Assembly (NCBI RefSeq): GCF_013761175.1
Contig: NZ_JACDUR010000001.1
Span: 930,001 to 994,000, forward strand
DNA: 64,000 bases
Origin: Nonomuraea soli
GTDB lineage: Bacteria > Actinomycetota > Actinomycetes > Streptosporangiales > Streptosporangiaceae
Reading direction: 5' to 3'
Part shown: positions 35,696 through 44,818 of the stretch, piece by piece
Layout: each line of letters begins with the position of its first letter
Position numbering within the stretch: the first letter of the stretch is position 1
The notes under the pieces: model-generated
The model's database searches: none
What the model saw: the letters and a program-made list of their open reading frames with translations, nothing else
What the model was told of the DNA's origin: nothing
Program-made: the position numbers and the translations under genes

Positions 35696-35973
35696 GCGGG
35701 CTCCAGGTGCATCCAGGCCGTGACCACCTCGGTGACCGCCTCCAGATGGTGCTCCTCGCCCGCTTCGACGATCAGCACGTCACCGGCGGCGAAGCCGGAG
35801 GCCGTCCCGTCGATGTGGGCCACCCCTGCGCCCGAGACGATGACGAAGATCTCGGGCCCCTCGTGCACGTGCGTCCTTCCCGCGTGGCTCACCGCGCCGG
35901 GAGGCAGGGTGGACACGCCCTGAGTGCCGATCCGGTAGCCCGGCGGGCACAGGCTGCTCCTACGCAAGGACAC
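35692..35973 (-). CDS. Small cupin-domain protein
   Basis: This is a 93-residue single cupin barrel. RTHVHEGPEIFVIVSGAG gives the metal-ligand pattern HxH followed by Glu, and GDVLIVEAGEEHHLEAV supplies the last histidine. Its role could be sugar binding, mutarotation-like chemistry or lactone handling, but nothing in the sequence decides. The GTG start lies within the end of the upstream reductase gene (14-bp overlap). Confidence 0.8.
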   Translation of the reverse strand: MSLRRSSLCPPGYRIGTQGVSTLPPGAVSHAGRTHVHEGPEIFVIVSGAGVAHIDGTASGFAAGDVLIVEAGEEHHLEAVTEVVTAWMHLEPA

Positions 35974-36943
35974 CAGCCTCCTTGGCGGTCCTGTCGATGA
36001 AGGCGAGCTCGTCGTCGGTGAAGCCGAGCCGGTCCACCGCCGCCACGTTGCCCTCCAGCTGCTCGGGACTGGAGGCTCCGACCAGCAGGGAGGTGACGCG
36101 CGGGTCGCGCAGCGCCCAGGCCAGGGCCAGCTGGGCCACGCTCTGGCCGCGCTCGGCGGCCAGGTCGTGAAGGGTCCGGACGAAGGCGACGACCTCCGGC
36201 TTCACGTCGGAGGCGGTCAGGAACCGGCCGCCCGCGGCCCGGCTGCCGGCCGGGATGCCGTCCAGGTAGCGGTCGGTCAGCAGGCCCTGAGCGAGCGGAG
36301 AGTAGACCACGCAGCCCACCCCGTGCTCCTCCAGGACGGCGAGCAGGCCGTCCTCGATGCGGCGGCGCAGCAGGGAGTACTGCGGCTGGTGGACCGTCAG
36401 GGGGGTGCCCAGCTCGCGCAGCAGGGACGCGGCCTCGGCCGTGCGCTCCGGCGTGAAGTTGGAGACGCCCACGTACAGCGCCTTGCCCTGGCGCACGATG
36501 TGGTCGAGCGTGGCGACCTGCTCCTCCAGCGGCGTTTCCTGGTCGTCGCGGTGCAGGTAGTAGATGTCGACGTGGTCGAGGCCGAGGCGCTTCAGCGACC
36601 GGTCGAGCGTGGCCAGCAGGTGCTTGCGCGAGTTGCCCGCGCCGTACGGTCCGTCCCACATCGGGTTGCCGCCCTTGGTGGAGACGACGATCTCGTCGCG
36701 CAGGCCCCGCAGGTCCTTGCGGTAGATCGTGCCGAAGGCCTCCTCGGCGGCCCCCAGCGGCGGGCCGTACCTGTCGGCCAGGTCGAGATGGGTGATGCCG
36801 AGCTCCAGGGCCTTGGCGATGATCGCGCGCTGGTCGTGCAGCGTGCGTTCCTGGCCGAAGTGGAACCAGAGGCCGAGGGAGATCGCGGGCAGCTTCAGGC
36901 CGCTGCGGCCGCAACGGCGGTACGGCTGGCGTTCGTAATTCAA
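35960..36943 (-). CDS. Aldo/keto reductase, YghZ-like
   Basis: The 327-residue NADPH-dependent reductase resembles the YghZ/L-glyceraldehyde-3-phosphate reductase branch (YRRCGRSGLKLPAISLGLWF). The tetrad is present as Asp/Tyr in THLDLADRYGPPLGAAEE, Lys in EIVVSTKGGN and His in VDIYYLHRDDQE. NPMWDGPYGAGNSRKHLLAT is a family segment. The start appears to be TTG 36943 after AGGAAGGTG. It sits between the ABC permease and cupin genes in the sugar operon. Confidence 0.85.
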   Translation of the reverse strand: MNYERQPYRRCGRSGLKLPAISLGLWFHFGQERTLHDQRAIIAKALELGITHLDLADRYGPPLGAAEEAFGTIYRKDLRGLRDEIVVSTKGGNPMWDGPYGAGNSRKHLLATLDRSLKRLGLDHVDIYYLHRDDQETPLEEQVATLDHIVRQGKALYVGVSNFTPERTAEAASLLRELGTPLTVHQPQYSLLRRRIEDGLLAVLEEHGVGCVVYSPLAQGLLTDRYLDGIPAGSRAAGGRFLTASDVKPEVVAFVRTLHDLAAERGQSVAQLALAWALRDPRVTSLLVGASSPEQLEGNVAAVDRLGFTDDELAFIDRTAKEAGVLA

Positions 36944-36946
36944 GGA

Positions 36947-37801
36947 TCACCTTCCTGAGATGCCGGTCATGGTGATGCCGCGGATGAAGTGTTTCTGCGC
37001 GGCCAGGAACACCACGACGACGGGGACGAGGGCCATCAGCGAGACGGCCATCATGAGCTGGTACTGCTGCTCGAACTGCCCGCGGAACAACGCGATGCCC
37101 AGCGGGACGGTGTAGAGCTCGGTGGTGCGCAGGTAGATGAGCGGGTCGAGGTACTCACTCCAGTTGCCGATGAACGCCATCAGCGTGACGGTGGCGATGG
37201 CGGGCTTCGACAGCGGGATCATGATCCGCCACAGGATCCGCAGCTCGCCCGCTCCGTCGATGCGAGCGGAGTCGACGAGCTCCTGCGGGATGGTGGTGAA
37301 GAACTGCCGCAGCAGGAAGATGTAGAGGGCGGTGCCGAAGAAGCTGGGCAGCACGATCGGCCAGTACGTGTCGACCATGTCGAGCTTGGAGAACATGATG
37401 AACTTCGGCACCAGCGTGACCTGGCCCGGGATCATCATCGTGGCCAGCATCGCCGCGAACATCGGTCCGCGCAGGCGCGAGCGCAGCCGGGCGAAGGCGT
37501 AGGCGGGCAGGACGCACGAGATCAGGCTGCCGATCACCTGCAGGCCGGTGAGCAGCACGCTGTTGGCCAGGAAACGATTGAACGAGGTGGAGTTCCACGC
37601 GTTCCAGTAGTTCTCCCAGTGGAACTCCTCCGGGAGGAAACGCGGCGGGAACTCCAGCACGCTGCGGGCGTCCTTGAGGGAGGTGGTGATCATCCACAGC
37701 AGCGGCAGCAGGAACGCCGCCGTGCAGACGATCAGCAGCAGGTAGGCGCCGGTGCGCTGGACCTTCCTGATCCGCTCGGCCTGTTCCGGGGAGTGGGTCA
37801 T
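36947..37801 (-). CDS. Carbohydrate ABC transporter permease (MalG type)
   Basis: The 284-residue inner-membrane subunit has six hydrophobic helices and the EAA-loop motif LVDSARIDGAGELRILWRIM followed by IPLSKP near residue 180, which docks with the ATPase. The N-terminus after the first helix has the LWMITTSLKD segment typical of MalG relatives. It pairs with the permease at 37806-38693 and the binding protein at 38693-40186. No ATPase is encoded nearby, so a shared MsiK-type ATPase is inferred. Confidence 0.93.
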   Translation of the reverse strand: MTHSPEQAERIRKVQRTGAYLLLIVCTAAFLLPLLWMITTSLKDARSVLEFPPRFLPEEFHWENYWNAWNSTSFNRFLANSVLLTGLQVIGSLISCVLPAYAFARLRSRLRGPMFAAMLATMMIPGQVTLVPKFIMFSKLDMVDTYWPIVLPSFFGTALYIFLLRQFFTTIPQELVDSARIDGAGELRILWRIMIPLSKPAIATVTLMAFIGNWSEYLDPLIYLRTTELYTVPLGIALFRGQFEQQYQLMMAVSLMALVPVVVVFLAAQKHFIRGITMTGISGR

Positions 37802-37805
37802 GGCC

Positions 37806-38693
37806 TCACCTGTGCTCGTAGTGGACCCATCGCCTGGCCAGCAGGAACTGCAGGGCCGTGAAGACGATGACGACGAAGAACAGCGCCCAGGCGATCGTGG
37901 AGGCGTAGCCCATGTCGAAGAACTTGAACGCGTAGCGGTAGACGTACAGCCCCAGCACCAGCGAGGCGTTGCCGGGAGCGCCGTCGGTCATGAAGAGGAT
38001 CAGCTGGAACGCCTGGAGGCTGCCGATGAAGCCGACGACCAGGTTGAAGAAGATGACCGGCGACATCATCGGCACGGTGACGTGGCGGAAGCGGCTCCAC
38101 CAGCCCGCGCCGTCGAGCTGCGCGGCCTCGTAGAGGGAGACGGGCACGCCCTGCAGCCCCGCCAGGAAGATGATCATCGCGTTGCCGGTCGTCCAGACCG
38201 ACATCAGGATCAGGCCGGGAACGGCCCAGTCCTGGTCGATGAGCCAGCCGGGCCCCTGGATGCCGACGCTGCCGAGCAGGTGGTTGATCAGGCCGTAGTC
38301 GGGGTGCAGGACGTGGATCCACAGCAGGGCCGTGGCGATGCCCGACAGCACCGAGGGCATGTAGATGATCGTGCGGAAGATCGCCTGGCCCCGCAGTCGC
38401 ATGTTGAGCAGCAGCGCCATCGCCAGGTTGACGATCACGCTCAGGACGGCGGAGCCCGCGCCGAAGTACAGCGTGTTGTCGAGCGCGGTCCAGAAGACGT
38501 CGTCGCCGAGCAGCTTGTCGTAGTTGTCCAGTCCGATCCACCGGGGTGTGCCCAGCAGGTCCCACTGCGTGAAGCTGATGGCGATCGAGGCGATGATGGG
38601 CCCGCCGCTGAAGAAGACGAAGCCGATCACCCAGGGGAGGGCGAAGAGCAGGAACCTGCGTGACTCGCGCCGGGCCAGCGGACCGGCCGCCAT
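37806..38693 (-). CDS. Carbohydrate ABC transporter permease (MalF/UgpA type)
   Basis: The 295-residue permease has six membrane segments and the EAA loop (LYEAAQLDGAGWWSRFRHVT followed by VPMMSP). The N-terminus FALPWVIGFVFFSGGPIIAS and DNYDKLLGDDVFW fit the first permease of sugar importers. The start ATG overlaps the binding-protein stop by 1 bp (TGATG). A frame reaching upstream to 39155 reads through the binding-protein gene and is not real. Confidence 0.93.
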   Translation of the reverse strand: MAAGPLARRESRRFLLFALPWVIGFVFFSGGPIIASIAISFTQWDLLGTPRWIGLDNYDKLLGDDVFWTALDNTLYFGAGSAVLSVIVNLAMALLLNMRLRGQAIFRTIIYMPSVLSGIATALLWIHVLHPDYGLINHLLGSVGIQGPGWLIDQDWAVPGLILMSVWTTGNAMIIFLAGLQGVPVSLYEAAQLDGAGWWSRFRHVTVPMMSPVIFFNLVVGFIGSLQAFQLILFMTDGAPGNASLVLGLYVYRYAFKFFDMGYASTIAWALFFVVIVFTALQFLLARRWVHYEHR

Positions 38694-40186
38694 CAGGCGT
38701 TCTCCGACAGGATCGGGGTGACGTCTTCCTTGATCTTCTTGAGTCCCTCGGCCAGCGGGATCGTGCCGATGCGCACCAGGTCCCAGGTGGCCAGCGTCGT
38801 GGTGAGCACCTTCGGGGTGGCGGGGCCCTTCAGCACGCCGTCGGCCGTGCCGTACGTCTCGACGGCCTTCTTGGCGACCTCGGTGGCGGCGGCGGGAGCC
38901 TTGATCGCCGCCAGGTTCTCCTCGAAGGCCGACAGGCGGGCGGGCGGCATGTTCATGAAGAAGCGGGTGCCCGCGGCCGACAGGAACGCGTTGAGCACGA
39001 TCCAGGCGGCGTCGGGATGGGCGGACTTGCCGGTGATGCCGAAGGAACTGCCCACGACCGGCGCGAAGCGGCCCTCCGGGCCCTCGGGCAGGTCGGTGAG
39101 CCCCCATTCGTACGGCGTGGCGTTCTTCTGGGCGATGACCGCCTGCAGGATCCACAGGCCGTTGACCGACAGCGCCGCCTTGCCGGAGCGGAACGGGTCG
39201 ACGTTCTGCAGCGCCTGCTTGTCGGCGATGGTCAGCACGGCGTTGTGCTTGAGCTGCAGGTCGATCCAGGGCTGCAGCACGTCGACGGCCTGGTCGATCA
39301 TGACCGTGCGCTCGTCCTCCGACAGGAAGCGGGCACCGAAGGGCCGCAGGTAGATCGGGGTGATGTCGGTGAACGGGTCTCCGGGGAACTGGGCGAAGCC
39401 GAAGGTCCTGGTCGCGCCCTTGCCCTGGGTGAGCTCCTTGGCGGAGGTCTGCAGCCGCTCCCAGGTCCAGGAGGAGTCGGGCACCTTCGCGCCCGCCTTG
39501 TCGAAGATCGTCTTATTGTACCAGAGCAGCTTGGGCGCCGAGTCGGTCGGCACCGCGTAGAGCTTGCCGTCCTTGGTGAAGTAGCTGAGCGCGGCCTGGG
39601 TGAAGTCGTTGTCGCGGCCGAAGCCCGCGCTGGCGGCGATGCGGTCGTCGAGCGGGATCAGGATGCCGTGCTTGATGAAGTTCTGGGCCCAGCTGTAGTG
39701 GCAGTACATCAGGTCGGGCAGCGAGCCGCCGGCGGCCTGGGTCATGTACTTGGTCAGGTAGTCGGCGAACGGGGTGATCTCCCGTTTGATCTCGATGTTC
39801 GGGTGCAGCTCGGTGAAGAACTTGGCGAACTGCGCGTGCCGTACCTCCGAGTCCTCGCCCGCGGTGATCGCCATCGTGACCGTCACCTTGGAGGTGGGTT
39901 CCGGCACCTGGGTGGCGGGCCACTCCAGCGACTTGAACAGCTTCTCGGCCTCGTCGAAGGGGTAGACGGCATTCTCGGGACGGTCGGCGTCGATAGGCGC
40001 GGTCCTGGCGCCCTGCGGGGTGGCCGAGGGTCCGGCCTGGCGGGTGCGCTGGTCGCCGCCGCAGGCCGCGGTGATCGGTACGGCCATGGCCGCCATCGCC
40101 GCCAGCCTCAGGGCCTGGCGCCGGTTCATGCGGGAGGAGTCGAGCCTGGCCAGGTTCTCCAGGAGCAGGCGCTGGTCGTCATTCAT
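38693..40186 (-). CDS. Sugar ABC transporter substrate-binding lipoprotein
   Basis: This 497-residue extracellular binding protein belongs to the family-1 type. The N-terminus MNRRQALRLAAMAAMAVPIT leads to a lipobox at ACGG, with a twin-arginine-like pair, so export may be by Tat. The mature part contains WAQNFIKHGILIPLDDRIAA, GKLYAVPTDSAPKLLWYNKT (the typical small-molecule-binding segment) and SAHPDAAWIVLNAFLSAAG. It follows the fucosidase gene with an 8-bp overlap and probably binds fucosylated oligosaccharides. Confidence 0.92.
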   Translation of the reverse strand: MNDDQRLLLENLARLDSSRMNRRQALRLAAMAAMAVPITAACGGDQRTRQAGPSATPQGARTAPIDADRPENAVYPFDEAEKLFKSLEWPATQVPEPTSKVTVTMAITAGEDSEVRHAQFAKFFTELHPNIEIKREITPFADYLTKYMTQAAGGSLPDLMYCHYSWAQNFIKHGILIPLDDRIAASAGFGRDNDFTQAALSYFTKDGKLYAVPTDSAPKLLWYNKTIFDKAGAKVPDSSWTWERLQTSAKELTQGKGATRTFGFAQFPGDPFTDITPIYLRPFGARFLSEDERTVMIDQAVDVLQPWIDLQLKHNAVLTIADKQALQNVDPFRSGKAALSVNGLWILQAVIAQKNATPYEWGLTDLPEGPEGRFAPVVGSSFGITGKSAHPDAAWIVLNAFLSAAGTRFFMNMPPARLSAFEENLAAIKAPAAATEVAKKAVETYGTADGVLKGPATPKVLTTTLATWDLVRIGTIPLAEGLKKIKEDVTPILSENA

Positions 40187-41474
40187 GGAGGGCTCCGTTT
40201 TCCAGGAAGAGCTCGATCACGGGCACCGCGACGTCGGGGCGTTGCACCGGGAGCTGGAGGGTGAGGGTGCCGTCGGGCAGCGAGCCCAGCTTCGTGTGGC
40301 CGCTGTCGAGGGCGGGATCCGGATCGAGGATGCCGATCTCGGACGCGTCGTTCAGCAGCTGCGCGTAACGGACCAGGCCCTTCAGCCCGGGCAGGTGCAG
40401 GTGCCGGTACGGCCAGGCGAACAGGTGCACGTACAGCCGGTCGCCGCGCCGGGTGTAGCGGCAGTCGGGCGGCGGCGTGAACGGGGCGGCGTCCGCGCCG
40501 TGGATGGAGCGGCCGTGCAGGCGCATCCACTCGCCGATGCCCCGCAGGCTCGCCAGCGCGCGGGGGCCGAGCTGGCCGCGCCCGTCGGGCCCGACGTTCA
40601 GGAGCAGGTTGCCGCCCTTGGAGACGGTGTCGATCAGCATGCGGACCAGCAGGTCCACCGGCTTGTCGTCGAGGTTGTCGCGGTCGTAGCCCCAGCTGCC
40701 GTTGAGCGTCTGGCAGGCCTCCCACACCTGTCCGGGCGCCGCCGGGGGCTGGAACTGCTCGGGGGTGACGAAGTCGCCGGGGATCTCCAGCCGGTTGTTG
40801 ATCAGGATGCCGGGCTGGAGCCTGCGGCACAGGTCCATCAGCTCCTGCGAGCCCCAGTCCTCGGCGCCCTTGCCGCCGGGGGTCAGCAGGCCGTTCCTTC
40901 TGCGCTGGGAGTAGGAGAAGTCAAACCACATCGTGTCGATGCGGCCGTAGCGGGTGAGCAGCTCCTCGACCTGGCCGTGCAGGTAGGCGCGGTATTTCGC
41001 GATGTCCCCGGGCCTGTCCTCGGGGTAGCGGGGGTGCAGGCCGTCGATCGGGAAGTCGGGGTGGTGCCAGTCGATCAGGGAGTGGTAGAAGCCGACGCCC
41101 AGCCCGCGCTCGCGGAAGGCCTCGACGATCGGGCCGACCAGGTCCCTGCCGTAGGGCGTGGCGCTCACGTCGTAGTCGGTCAGCGCGGAGTCCCACAGGC
41201 AGAAGCCGTCGTGGTGCTTGGTGGTGAGCACGACGTAGCGCATCCCGGCGCCGGCCGCCGCCTCCGCCCAGGCCGCCGGGTCGAAGAGGTCGGGGTCGAA
41301 GACGTCGAGGTAGCGGTCGTACTGCTGGTCGGTGAGGTGCTCGCGCTGCTTGACCCATTCGTGCCGGGCGGCGAGCGCGTACAGGCCCCAGTGGATGAAG
41401 AGTCCGAACCGCTGGTGACGAAATTCGGCCAGGCGGGCCTCAGAGGTCCGATGAATGCCTGTCTGATGCGGCAT
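40179..41474 (-). CDS. Alpha-L-fucosidase (GH29)
   Basis: This 431-residue retaining fucosidase removes terminal alpha-L-fucose. Family segments are RFGLFIHWGLYALAARHEWV near the start, AGMRYVVLTTKHHDGFCLWD and DTMWFDFSYSQ, whose Asp in WFD is the expected nucleophile. GPDGRGQLGPRALASLRGIG then EWMRLHGRSIHG closes the catalytic domain. No signal peptide is seen, so it acts in the cytoplasm on imported oligosaccharides. It heads the minus-strand operon and is probably translated from a leaderless mRNA. Confidence 0.93.
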   Translation of the reverse strand: MPHQTGIHRTSEARLAEFRHQRFGLFIHWGLYALAARHEWVKQREHLTDQQYDRYLDVFDPDLFDPAAWAEAAAGAGMRYVVLTTKHHDGFCLWDSALTDYDVSATPYGRDLVGPIVEAFRERGLGVGFYHSLIDWHHPDFPIDGLHPRYPEDRPGDIAKYRAYLHGQVEELLTRYGRIDTMWFDFSYSQRRRNGLLTPGGKGAEDWGSQELMDLCRRLQPGILINNRLEIPGDFVTPEQFQPPAAPGQVWEACQTLNGSWGYDRDNLDDKPVDLLVRMLIDTVSKGGNLLLNVGPDGRGQLGPRALASLRGIGEWMRLHGRSIHGADAAPFTPPPDCRYTRRGDRLYVHLFAWPYRHLHLPGLKGLVRYAQLLNDASEIGILDPDPALDSGHTKLGSLPDGTLTLQLPVQRPDVAVPVIELFLENGALHE

Positions 41475-41480
41475 GGCCGT

Positions 41481-41541
41481 ACCGTAAGGGCTCTAATTAA
41501 CTTCGTCAAGAATTGAATCGGAACGTGTTGCACTCTACGCT
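41481..41541. promoter_or_regulatory. Divergent promoters sharing one 26-bp operator
   Basis: The element at 41493-41518 starts CTAATTAACTTC and ends AAGAATTGAAT. The fucosidase promoter (TTGACG, complement of 41504-41509; 17 bp; TACGGT, complement of 41481-41486) is leaderless and overlaps the element at its -35. The GH97 promoter (TTGAAT 41513-41518; 17 bp; TACGCT 41536-41541) overlaps it at its own -35. One bound repressor could block both. Confidence 0.75.
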
Positions 41542-41584
41542 TTTGCGCACCGTGAAAGCCCTTTCCTGACAGAAGGCAGTAGCC

Positions 41585-43318
41585 ATGACCGAGTGGACGA
41601 TGCGGGAGGACGACCTGGAGGCGGTGGTGCGTCTCGACGCCGCCAGCCGTCCGATGATTGAGGTGCGGCACGCAGGGGTGACCGTCATCCGGCCGTCACG
41701 GCTGGGCCTGCGGACCGCGCACGCCGACCTGACCCGTGACCTGCACGCCAGCGGCCTGTCGGTGCGCCGGGTCGAGGAGGACTACACCACGCTGACCGGC
41801 AAACGACGTGAGCACTCCTACCGGGCGACCGAGTGGACGCTGGCCTTCTCCGAGGGACTCGAGCTCCAGGTGCGGATCGGTGGCGGGGGAGTGGCCTACC
41901 GCTACCGGGTGACCTGGAGCGGCCCGGTGACGGTCTGCGAGGAGGTGTCGGAGTACGTGCTCGACCCCGGCGCCCGCGCGGTGCTCCTGCCGTACGAGAA
42001 CGGGCGGTGCGACTACGAGGAGATCCACCACCACACCACCGCCGGCCTGGCCGAGCCGATCCTCTACGGCTACCCCTCGCTCTTCCAGGTGGGCGAGAGC
42101 TGGGTGCTGCTGACCGAGTCGGGGCTCGACAGCGGGTACGCCGGGTCCCGGCTGGCCTTCAACGGCCGCGAGTTCCAGCTCGACCTGCCCGACCCGTACG
42201 TCGTCGCGGCCAGCCCGCTCGTCACCCCGTGGCGCACGATGGTCATCGGATCTCTGGCCGACGTCGTCGAGAGCGACCTGGTGACCTCGCTGGCCCCGCC
42301 CAGCCGCGTCGCCGACACCTCCTGGATCAGGCCGGGCGCCGCCGCCTGGTCGTGGTGGTCGGACGGGCCCTCCTGCCGGGACCTGGAGGCCCAGCGGGGC
42401 TGGGTGGACTTCGCCGCCGAGATGGGCTGGCCGTACCTGCTGGTCGACGCCGGCTGGAACAAGGAGTGGATGCCCGAGCTGATCGCCTACGCGGCGTCGA
42501 GGAACGTCGGGATCTGGTTGTGGTCGCACTGGCAGCACGTCGACACCGAGCTCGAGCACCGCGAGAAGCTGGCGCTCTGGAAGAGCTGGGGCGCGGCCGG
42601 CGTGAAGATCGACTTCACCGAGTCCGACGGCCAGGACCGCATGCGCTGGTTCGACTCCATCCTGGCCGCCACCGCCCGCCTGGAACTCATGGTGGTCTTC
42701 CACGGCGGCACCATCCCGCGCGGCACCGAACGCACCTGGCCGCACTTCATGACCGCCGAGGCGGTCAAGGGCGCCGAGTGGATCAAACCCAAGCCCGGAA
42801 AGGAGCCGCTCTACCAGCCCTCCCACTACCTGTCGCTGGCCTTCACCCGCAACGTGCAGGGGCCGATGGACTTCACCCCCTGCACCTTCACCGCGGTCCG
42901 CAGCATCTCGGCCGCCTTCGAGCTGGCCCTGTCGGTCATCTTCGAGTCCGGCGTCCAGCACTTCGCCGACGGCATGGACGCCTACCGCTCACGCCCCGAG
43001 GCCCGGCGCCTGCTCGCCGAGGTGCCGGTGGCCTGGGACGAGACCCTGATGCTGTCCGGCGACCCGGCCGACCACATCGTGCTCGCCCGGCGCGACGGCT
43101 CCGACTGGTACGTCGGGGCTGGCTTCTCGGGCGAGCCCCGCACGTTCACCCTGTCCTTCGACTTCCTGCGCGAGGGGGAGTGGCGGGCCGAGCTGTACCG
43201 CGACGCTCCCGGCGACCGGATCGTCCACGAGGTCGTCACCGTGGGGCCGGCGGGCAAGCTCGCCGTCCCCGTCGGCCACAACGGCGGCTTCACCCTGCAC
43301 CTGAGGAGAACTTCATGA
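41585..43318 (+). CDS. Glycoside hydrolase family 97
   Basis: The 577-residue enzyme has the GH97 layout: an N-terminal beta-sandwich, a catalytic barrel and a C-terminal beta-domain. Landmarks are RPGAAAWSWWSDGPSCRDLE, WPYLLVDAGWNKEWM, AAGVKIDFTESDGQDRMRWF and HFMTAEAVKGAEWIKPKPGK. In retaining GH97 alpha-galactosidases an Asp after the fifth strand is the nucleophile, and the Asp in VKIDF fits that place, so alpha-galactosidase is favoured over alpha-glucosidase. No signal peptide is seen. The stop overlaps the lyase start by 4 bp. Confidence 0.85.
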   Translation: MTEWTMREDDLEAVVRLDAASRPMIEVRHAGVTVIRPSRLGLRTAHADLTRDLHASGLSVRRVEEDYTTLTGKRREHSYRATEWTLAFSEGLELQVRIGGGGVAYRYRVTWSGPVTVCEEVSEYVLDPGARAVLLPYENGRCDYEEIHHHTTAGLAEPILYGYPSLFQVGESWVLLTESGLDSGYAGSRLAFNGREFQLDLPDPYVVAASPLVTPWRTMVIGSLADVVESDLVTSLAPPSRVADTSWIRPGAAAWSWWSDGPSCRDLEAQRGWVDFAAEMGWPYLLVDAGWNKEWMPELIAYAASRNVGIWLWSHWQHVDTELEHREKLALWKSWGAAGVKIDFTESDGQDRMRWFDSILAATARLELMVVFHGGTIPRGTERTWPHFMTAEAVKGAEWIKPKPGKEPLYQPSHYLSLAFTRNVQGPMDFTPCTFTAVRSISAAFELALSVIFESGVQHFADGMDAYRSRPEARRLLAEVPVAWDETLMLSGDPADHIVLARRDGSDWYVGAGFSGEPRTFTLSFDFLREGEWRAELYRDAPGDRIVHEVVTVGPAGKLAVPVGHNGGFTLHLRRTS

Positions 43319-44577
43319 AGTACGGCTTACGCCTGGCCGCCGTGCTGGCGGCGCTCGCGCTGTCCGGCCCGCTCACCCCCGCTCTCGCCGCGGCGGACCC
43401 GCTCACCCCGGCCGCAGACCCGGGCTCGTCCGGCTCGTCGGGTTCGTCGGGCTCGTCCGGCTCGTCCGGCGACTGGCGGTTGCGCTGGCATCCCAGCCCC
43501 TCCCGTGACGGGCTCAAGGCCTTCGAGGCCATGGAGGACGACCGCCGCGGCTCCCACCCCGAAGGCTTCCCGCACGTGTATCCCGAAGGCCACGCCTACA
43601 GGTTCACCATGCACCTGGAGGATCGCGACGGCTCCGACCGCCAGCGCAACGAGGTGCGGGGCATGCGCGACCGCGAGGGCCGCGCACTGGAGATCCGCAA
43701 GGACGAGGTCTGGCGCCTGACCTGGGACATGTACCTGCCCGACACCCTCGACGCCACCTCGAACTTCACCCACATCTGGCAGGTCAAGACCTCCGACACC
43801 AGTACGCCGGTGATGCAGCTGAGCCTGCCGGTCAAGAGCGGGGTGCCGTCGATCGAGGCACGCTACTGGACGCTCGCCGACAACCAGGTGCACCCCTTCG
43901 CCGCAACGCCCCTGGAGCCGCTGCAGAACCGGTGGATCACCACCACCGTGGAGTGGAAGTCCTCCGACGCCGGGTACATGCGGTGGATCCTCTCCGAGGG
44001 CCGCAGGACCCTGGTCGACCAGCGCGTGGACGGCATCGACCTGCACTGGAGCGAGGAGCAGTACAACCGGCCCAAGTGGGGCCTGTATCGCAGCATCCGC
44101 AGCGCCGGGCTGCAGGACACCTTCATGCTGATCAGGAACTTCAAGGCCTGGCAGCTCGGCCCGGCCACCCCGCCCGTCCAGCTGCCGCCCCCGGACCGTT
44201 CGCCAGGCGCCTACGAGGCCGAGCGGACCGGCAACATCATGGAGGGTGCCGCGGAGCCGGTGTACTGCCGCATCTGCTCGGGCGGGCTGAAGACCATCCT
44301 GATCGGCGGCAACCACTACGACTACACGGTGGTCAAGGGCATCTGGTCCGACACGACGGCGACCAGGGAGATGACCGTGCACGCGATCGTCAACGGCACC
44401 CAGTCCTTCCGGATCAGTGTCAACGGCGCGGACTCCGTCGAGGTGCCCATGACGGGCACCCCTGACAAGATCACCACGGCCACCGTTCAGGTGCCTCTGA
44501 TCAACGGCGTCAACCAGATCAGGTTCTTCAACCTGACGGCCCGCACTCCCGAGCTCGACAAGATCGTCATCAGGTAG
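43315..44577 (+). CDS. Secreted polysaccharide lyase with carbohydrate-binding tail
   Basis: The 420-residue exported protein begins with a signal peptide (YGLRLAAVLAALALSGPLTP, ending ALAAADP) and a Gly-Ser linker. A heparin-lyase-I/polysaccharide-lyase-like jelly roll follows, with QRNEVRGMRDREGRALEIRK, NFTHIWQVKTSDTSTPVMQL and RYWTLADNQVHPF. The C-terminal 120 residues, from AYEAERTGNIMEGAAEPVYC, resemble a CBM35/CBM6-type module. It would cut uronic-acid polysaccharide outside the cell. The exact lyase family and substrate are not certain. Confidence 0.78.
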   Translation: MKYGLRLAAVLAALALSGPLTPALAAADPLTPAADPGSSGSSGSSGSSGSSGDWRLRWHPSPSRDGLKAFEAMEDDRRGSHPEGFPHVYPEGHAYRFTMHLEDRDGSDRQRNEVRGMRDREGRALEIRKDEVWRLTWDMYLPDTLDATSNFTHIWQVKTSDTSTPVMQLSLPVKSGVPSIEARYWTLADNQVHPFAATPLEPLQNRWITTTVEWKSSDAGYMRWILSEGRRTLVDQRVDGIDLHWSEEQYNRPKWGLYRSIRSAGLQDTFMLIRNFKAWQLGPATPPVQLPPPDRSPGAYEAERTGNIMEGAAEPVYCRICSGGLKTILIGGNHYDYTVVKGIWSDTTATREMTVHAIVNGTQSFRISVNGADSVEVPMTGTPDKITTATVQVPLINGVNQIRFFNLTARTPELDKIVIR

Positions 44578-44818
44578 GGAATCCTGCAGTCAGCCGGATG
44601 ACCTCACTCGCCGCCGGGGGCGCGCCGGCGCTCCCGGCGGCCCCGGCCACGCCCGCCGGGGCCACCACGGAAGATTCACCGAACTCCAGCGAGGGCCACC
44701 GCCGCCGGTCGCAGGCGCTGCTGTTCGACGGGCACCAGGAGATCGACCCGCACCACGTGGCGGCCAGTACCAGGCCCAGTTCCTCGACCGGCTGCGCGAT
44801 GGGCCCAGGTGAGCGGGC
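44578..44818. other. Gap between convergent lyase and GH36 genes
   Basis: No gene is recognised in these 241 bases. Short open frames exist on both strands (for example 44598-44864) but show no known motif and no ribosome binding site. Confidence 0.4.

Noticed and set aside
37806-39155. An extended 449-codon version of the MalF-type permease
   Set aside because: The extra 154 codons read through the binding-protein gene in another phase; ATG 38693, overlapping the upstream stop, gives a normal permease.
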